Assembly: GCA_964511265.1 (NCBI GenBank)
Contig: CAZEES010000005.1
Coordinates: 1-55,287 of the forward strand
Direction of reading: 5' to 3'
Length of the DNA: 55,287 nucleotides
Source of the DNA: Nitrosopelagicus sp964511265
Lineage (GTDB): Archaea; Thermoproteota; Nitrososphaeria; Nitrososphaerales; Nitrosopumilaceae
Part shown: positions 52,759-55,287 of the stretch, in pieces
Numbering within the stretch: position 1 is the stretch's first letter
Layout of the letters: each line of letters starts with the position of its first letter
Notes under the pieces: model-generated
Told to the model about the DNA's origin: nothing
The model's input: only the letters and a program-made list of their open reading frames with translations
Databases searched by the model: none
Position numbers and translations under genes: made by a program

Positions 52759-53787
52759 TTAATTTTCTATAATTATCTTCATTGCATTGTCACCAGTTTT
52801 TGCATGTTCAAATGCTTTTTGTGACTCGTCTAACGAATATTTGTGCGTGATAAGAGATTTGACATCAACACTTCCTGATGAAATCAGATCAAGTGCATTT
52901 TTTGTATCAGTGTCAGATGCAGCATAGGTAGTAACAATGTTAAGTTCCTTGGAGTAAACTACACTCATATCAATCTCAGTAGTTGCACCTTTACTTGGTA
53001 CACCAAACATGACAACAGTTCCACCTTTTCTGACAAGTTTAATTGCATCTTGAAATGCATGTAGGCTACTTGTAGCTACAATTGCAATATCAACTCCTCC
53101 AAAAGTATCAGTGTTAATTTTTGTTATTAATTCAGGATCATCAGATCTAATCGCAGAAACATCAAATTTTTTTACAAAGTCTAATCTAAAATCATTCAAA
53201 TCCATACAGAATATTTTTGAAAATTCAAATGATTTTGCAAGTAGGACATGCATCATCCCAGTGGGACCAACTCCTAGAATTGCGATAGTGTCATTTTTTT
53301 TATATTTGAATTTTGACCAAGCACGAACACAACATGCAAGAGGTTCAATTAATGCTGCTTCTTCATATGAAACATTATCAGGTAGTTTAAGAACGCCACC
53401 ATGAGTGACATTCCATTCTGGTACAATATAATTATCAGCTAATCCACATGGATTAAGATTTGATTGATAGTATTCTTTACACATGGTTTCATTTCCATGA
53501 CTGCATTCATGGCAATCTTTTGAATAACATGCAACATGATGGTGAGTAAATACTCGATCACCAATTTTATAATCAGATACAGCATTGCCAATTTTAATAA
53601 TTTCGCCAGCAGGCTCATGCCCCAATCTCATAGAGGGTTGACCATATTTTCCAAATACTTTTTCAACGTCAGAACCACAAATTCCACATGATTGCATCTT
53701 TATGAGTAATTCACTTGGTCCAATTTCAGAAATTTCGAGAGATTCTATTTCAACTTTGGAATTACCTTTTACTACAACAGCTTTCAT
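52759..53787 (-). CDS. zinc-dependent medium-chain alcohol dehydrogenase
   Basis: A 342-aa MDR enzyme: catalytic zinc site CGICGSD and GHEPAGEI, structural zinc cysteines in CYSKDCHECSHGNETMC, and NAD(P) motif GVGPTG with Asp of DLNDF at beta-2, favouring NAD. It resembles sorbitol/threonine/glucose dehydrogenases; substrate not settled. It lies about 45 bp upstream of the aldolase, so an alcohol-to-ketone or sugar pathway shared with it is likely. Confidence 0.88.
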   Translation of the reverse strand: MKAVVVKGNSKVEIESLEISEIGPSELLIKMQSCGICGSDVEKVFGKYGQPSMRLGHEPAGEIIKIGNAVSDYKIGDRVFTHHHVACYSKDCHECSHGNETMCKEYYQSNLNPCGLADNYIVPEWNVTHGGVLKLPDNVSYEEAALIEPLACCVRAWSKFKYKKNDTIAILGVGPTGMMHVLLAKSFEFSKIFCMDLNDFRLDFVKKFDVSAIRSDDPELITKINTDTFGGVDIAIVATSSLHAFQDAIKLVRKGGTVVMFGVPSKGATTEIDMSVVYSKELNIVTTYAASDTDTKNALDLISSGSVDVKSLITHKYSLDESQKAFEHAKTGDNAMKIIIEN

Positions 53788-53811
53788 GATGGTTAGTGAA
53801 CTTCTCTATAT

Positions 53812-54108
53812 TTATACGCCGAGGATTTTTTTGAGCATTACTCTATAATCGACTTCAGATTTTTCACTTCCAGATGCCGGAAGAGCAAATACCAAAGGAG
53901 TTGATTTTTCAGCACGTAATTTTGTCAATTTATCATTGATTTGTTCAGTTAGATCGTCACTAACAAGAACAAGACCAACTTCAGAATCATTGTATAATTT
54001 TTTGATTTCCTCAAAGGCAGTATCTGATGAATCTACAATTTTTCCCTGAACACCTGCAAGTTGGAAGCTTGTGACAAATACTCGGCTTCCAACAGTTACT
54101 ACCTTCAT
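53812..54108 (-). CDS. atpF: A-type ATP synthase subunit F
   Basis: A 98-aa subunit F/NtpG: KVVTVGSRVFVTSFQLAGVQGKIV and IKKLYNDSEVGLVLVSDDLTEQIN, Rossmann-like with a C-terminal helix MLKKILGV. It sits in the rotor stalk of the archaeal ATP synthase. Other ATPase genes are not in this window, so the subunit is encoded apart from, or at the edge of, the main operon. Confidence 0.85.
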   Translation of the reverse strand: MKVVTVGSRVFVTSFQLAGVQGKIVDSSDTAFEEIKKLYNDSEVGLVLVSDDLTEQINDKLTKLRAEKSTPLVFALPASGSEKSEVDYRVMLKKILGV

Positions 54109-54179
54109 TAAATCTGACTTTTAAGACATGCAATTTAACCGTTTCAAAAAATTCAAAAATTAGCAATACAAGTAAGACT

Positions 54180-54374
54180 ATGGACACTCCAAAAGAGATC
54201 GATTCAGTATACTGGGATGAAAAAAATAAGTCATGGAATACAAAACTTGTCCAAGTTGAAGAATATCATGGTTTTACAGAATGCAGATATTGCCACATGC
54301 CAATGTCACATAATGTTAAGACTGAAGGAGAATTCAAAGTCATTTATGTAAAATGCGGTTGTTCTAGAAGTTAG
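54180..54374 (+). CDS. small zinc-binding protein
   Basis: A 64-aa protein: VYWDEKNKSWNTKLVQVEEY, CRYCHMPMSHN and VKCGCSRS. C-x2-C plus C-x-C are the likely zinc ligands. Function unknown. Its stop overlaps the convergent membrane-anchored protein by 4 bp. Confidence 0.6.
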   Translation: MDTPKEIDSVYWDEKNKSWNTKLVQVEEYHGFTECRYCHMPMSHNVKTEGEFKVIYVKCGCSRS

Positions 54375-54931
54375 CTACAGTTTTTGATACAGATAAATGC
54401 AATTTCTTGAGTTCCGTCCATACCATGTCTGTTAGGAACAATGCCTACACGGTATCGCATGTCTTCATCATACTCAATATCAAATTGAGTTGTAAGAGTA
54501 ACTGCTTTTTGTGGTTCAAGATCTACTAGAGATAGTTCACTTTCACCATAACCAACATGTATTGGGCTAGAACGTTTGTCTGAATCATCATACAAATGTA
54601 ATTGACCGCCAGTAAATCTAACAACCTCTGTACCTTTGTTCTCAGCAGTCACTTGAATTTGGAAATATGTGTGAGCTGGTTTTTCATTAGACGCTTCAAT
54701 TAATCCTCTATCAATTTCAGCTTTTTCCGCTAGCTTAAACTCTTTAGTTTTTGCAAGAAAGTCAAAATTTGCCACATATTGTATATCGAACATCACATCA
54801 CCAACTTGAACAGGTTCACCAAATGAAGAAACTTTGACGTCGGTCAAAACTTCAAAAGAGTAAAAATGAAAGGAAACAGCAAGTACAGCAATTATTCCTG
54901 CAACTACAATAATTCCACCGATTCTGACCAA
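54371..54931 (-). CDS. membrane-anchored beta-sandwich (DUF4352-like) protein
   Basis: A 186-aa protein with an N-terminal hydrophobic anchor (GIIVVAGIIAVLAVSFHFYSF), then an extracytoplasmic beta-rich domain: VSSFGEPVQVGDVMFDIQYV, TYFQIQVTAENKGTEVVRF, GGQLHLYDDSDK, a pattern of DUF4352/TRF2-like immunoglobulin domains. It ends IKNCS with two Cys. It may hold other proteins or copper centres at the outer surface; it lies next to the plastocyanin-like gene. Confidence 0.7.
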   Translation of the reverse strand: MVRIGGIIVVAGIIAVLAVSFHFYSFEVLTDVKVSSFGEPVQVGDVMFDIQYVANFDFLAKTKEFKLAEKAEIDRGLIEASNEKPAHTYFQIQVTAENKGTEVVRFTGGQLHLYDDSDKRSSPIHVGYGESELSLVDLEPQKAVTLTTQFDIEYDEDMRYRVGIVPNRHGMDGTQEIAFICIKNCS

Positions 54932-54948
54932 TTTAGTTTTGTTTTAGA

Positions 54949-55287
54949 TTATTCAACAATGACTGTACCTTCCATCCAAGGATGAACCATACAGAAGTAA
55001 GGATAATTTCCTGAATCAGATAATGTTATATCAAAACTTGCGTTTGCCATGATTAAACTTGTGTCAAATGCACCATCTGGACCATCTGCAGCAGTACCAC
55101 TTGTTGCAGTATGTGGTGCGGTATCAGTATTTGAAAAAGTCACAGTACCACCTGCAGAAATTGTTGCAGTTGTAGGAGAATAACAATTAGGTTCGCATCC
55201 AGGTGCACCAGAACCTGCTACAGGTTCAATTGTGATAGCCATGGGGGCTTTGGCTGCGGCAGCGGCTGCTTTTTCAGCGGCTGCTTT
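54949..55287 (-). CDS. plastocyanin-like (blue copper) protein, 5' end outside the window
   Basis: Type 1 copper domain: DTAPHTAT (first His), YFCMVHPWM (Cys, second His, Met ligands with C-x2-H-x2-M) and GTVIVE at the end. The coding frame is open from the window edge (AAEKAAAAAAKAP before ITIEP), so the start lies to the right and an Ala/Lys-rich linker or signal precedes the domain. Plastocyanins are numerous in ammonia-oxidising archaea, where copper proteins carry electrons at the outer surface. The sequence is partial. Confidence 0.85.
   Translation of the reverse strand, partial: KAAAEKAAAAAAKAPMAITIEPVAGSGAPGCEPNCYSPTTATISAGGTVTFSNTDTAPHTATSGTAADGPDGAFDTSLIMANASFDITLSDSGNYPYFCMVHPWMEGTVIVE

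Overview
The window reads as chromosomal DNA of a marine-type ammonia-oxidising archaeon (Nitrososphaerota/Thaumarchaeota, Nitrosopumilus-like). The evidence is the low GC content, archaeal information genes (Rpo12, S10, EF-1alpha, ATP-dependent DNA ligase, tRNA-splicing endonuclease, thermosome, CDC48), TATA boxes about 22-28 nt before start codons (leaderless transcripts), many small zinc proteins, a plastocyanin-type copper protein, a 3-hydroxyacyl-CoA dehydrogenase suited to the 3-hydroxypropionate/4-hydroxybutyrate cycle, and the bifunctional fructose-1,6-bisphosphate aldolase/phosphatase. No rRNA, tRNA, CRISPR array, transposase or integrase was seen.

Layout. 0-24 kb is mostly housekeeping: carbon metabolism (3-hydroxyacyl-CoA dehydrogenase, FBP aldolase/phosphatase, a fused double SDR with a hotdog-fold partner), Rpo12, S10 and EF-1alpha, DNA ligase, tRNA endonuclease, ArgRS, a HAD phosphatase, a DRG-type GTPase with a 3-methyladenine glycosylase, and membrane proteins (TSUP, DedA/VTT). 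A lone oligopeptide-type ABC ATPase and a CDC48 ATPase follow. CDC48 lies between two perfect 50-bp direct repeats. As given, EF-1alpha is split by a 1-nt frameshift.

24.5-44.5 kb is an accessory, stress and signalling block: five UspA proteins, four CBS-domain proteins (one fused to a probable ribosome-hibernation domain), two Hsp20 proteins, a thermosome subunit, a flavin-barrel-like protein, a malate/lactate-dehydrogenase-like protein with an altered substrate loop, a phosphoribosyltransferase, a PII-like regulator beside an APC permease, RHH and winged-helix regulators, a stand-alone Lrp ligand-binding domain and a class III adenylate cyclase. The block also holds two intergenic segments (27254-27329 and 30086-30183) that fold into compact structures about 25 nt downstream of TATA-like boxes, several palindromic operators, a recurring ACACATGA promoter motif and two decayed gene copies.

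44.9-55.3 kb returns to housekeeping: AspRS, an ilvB-ilvN-leuA-leuB branched-chain amino acid operon with an inverted repeat at its promoter, an LsrF/DhnA-type aldolase with a repeat-encoded tail next to a zinc alcohol dehydrogenase, A-type ATP synthase subunit F, and a membrane-anchored protein next to a plastocyanin-like protein that runs off the window.

All assignments come from reading sequence and motifs; no database search was possible. RNA structures were paired by hand, so their stability and conservation are untested.
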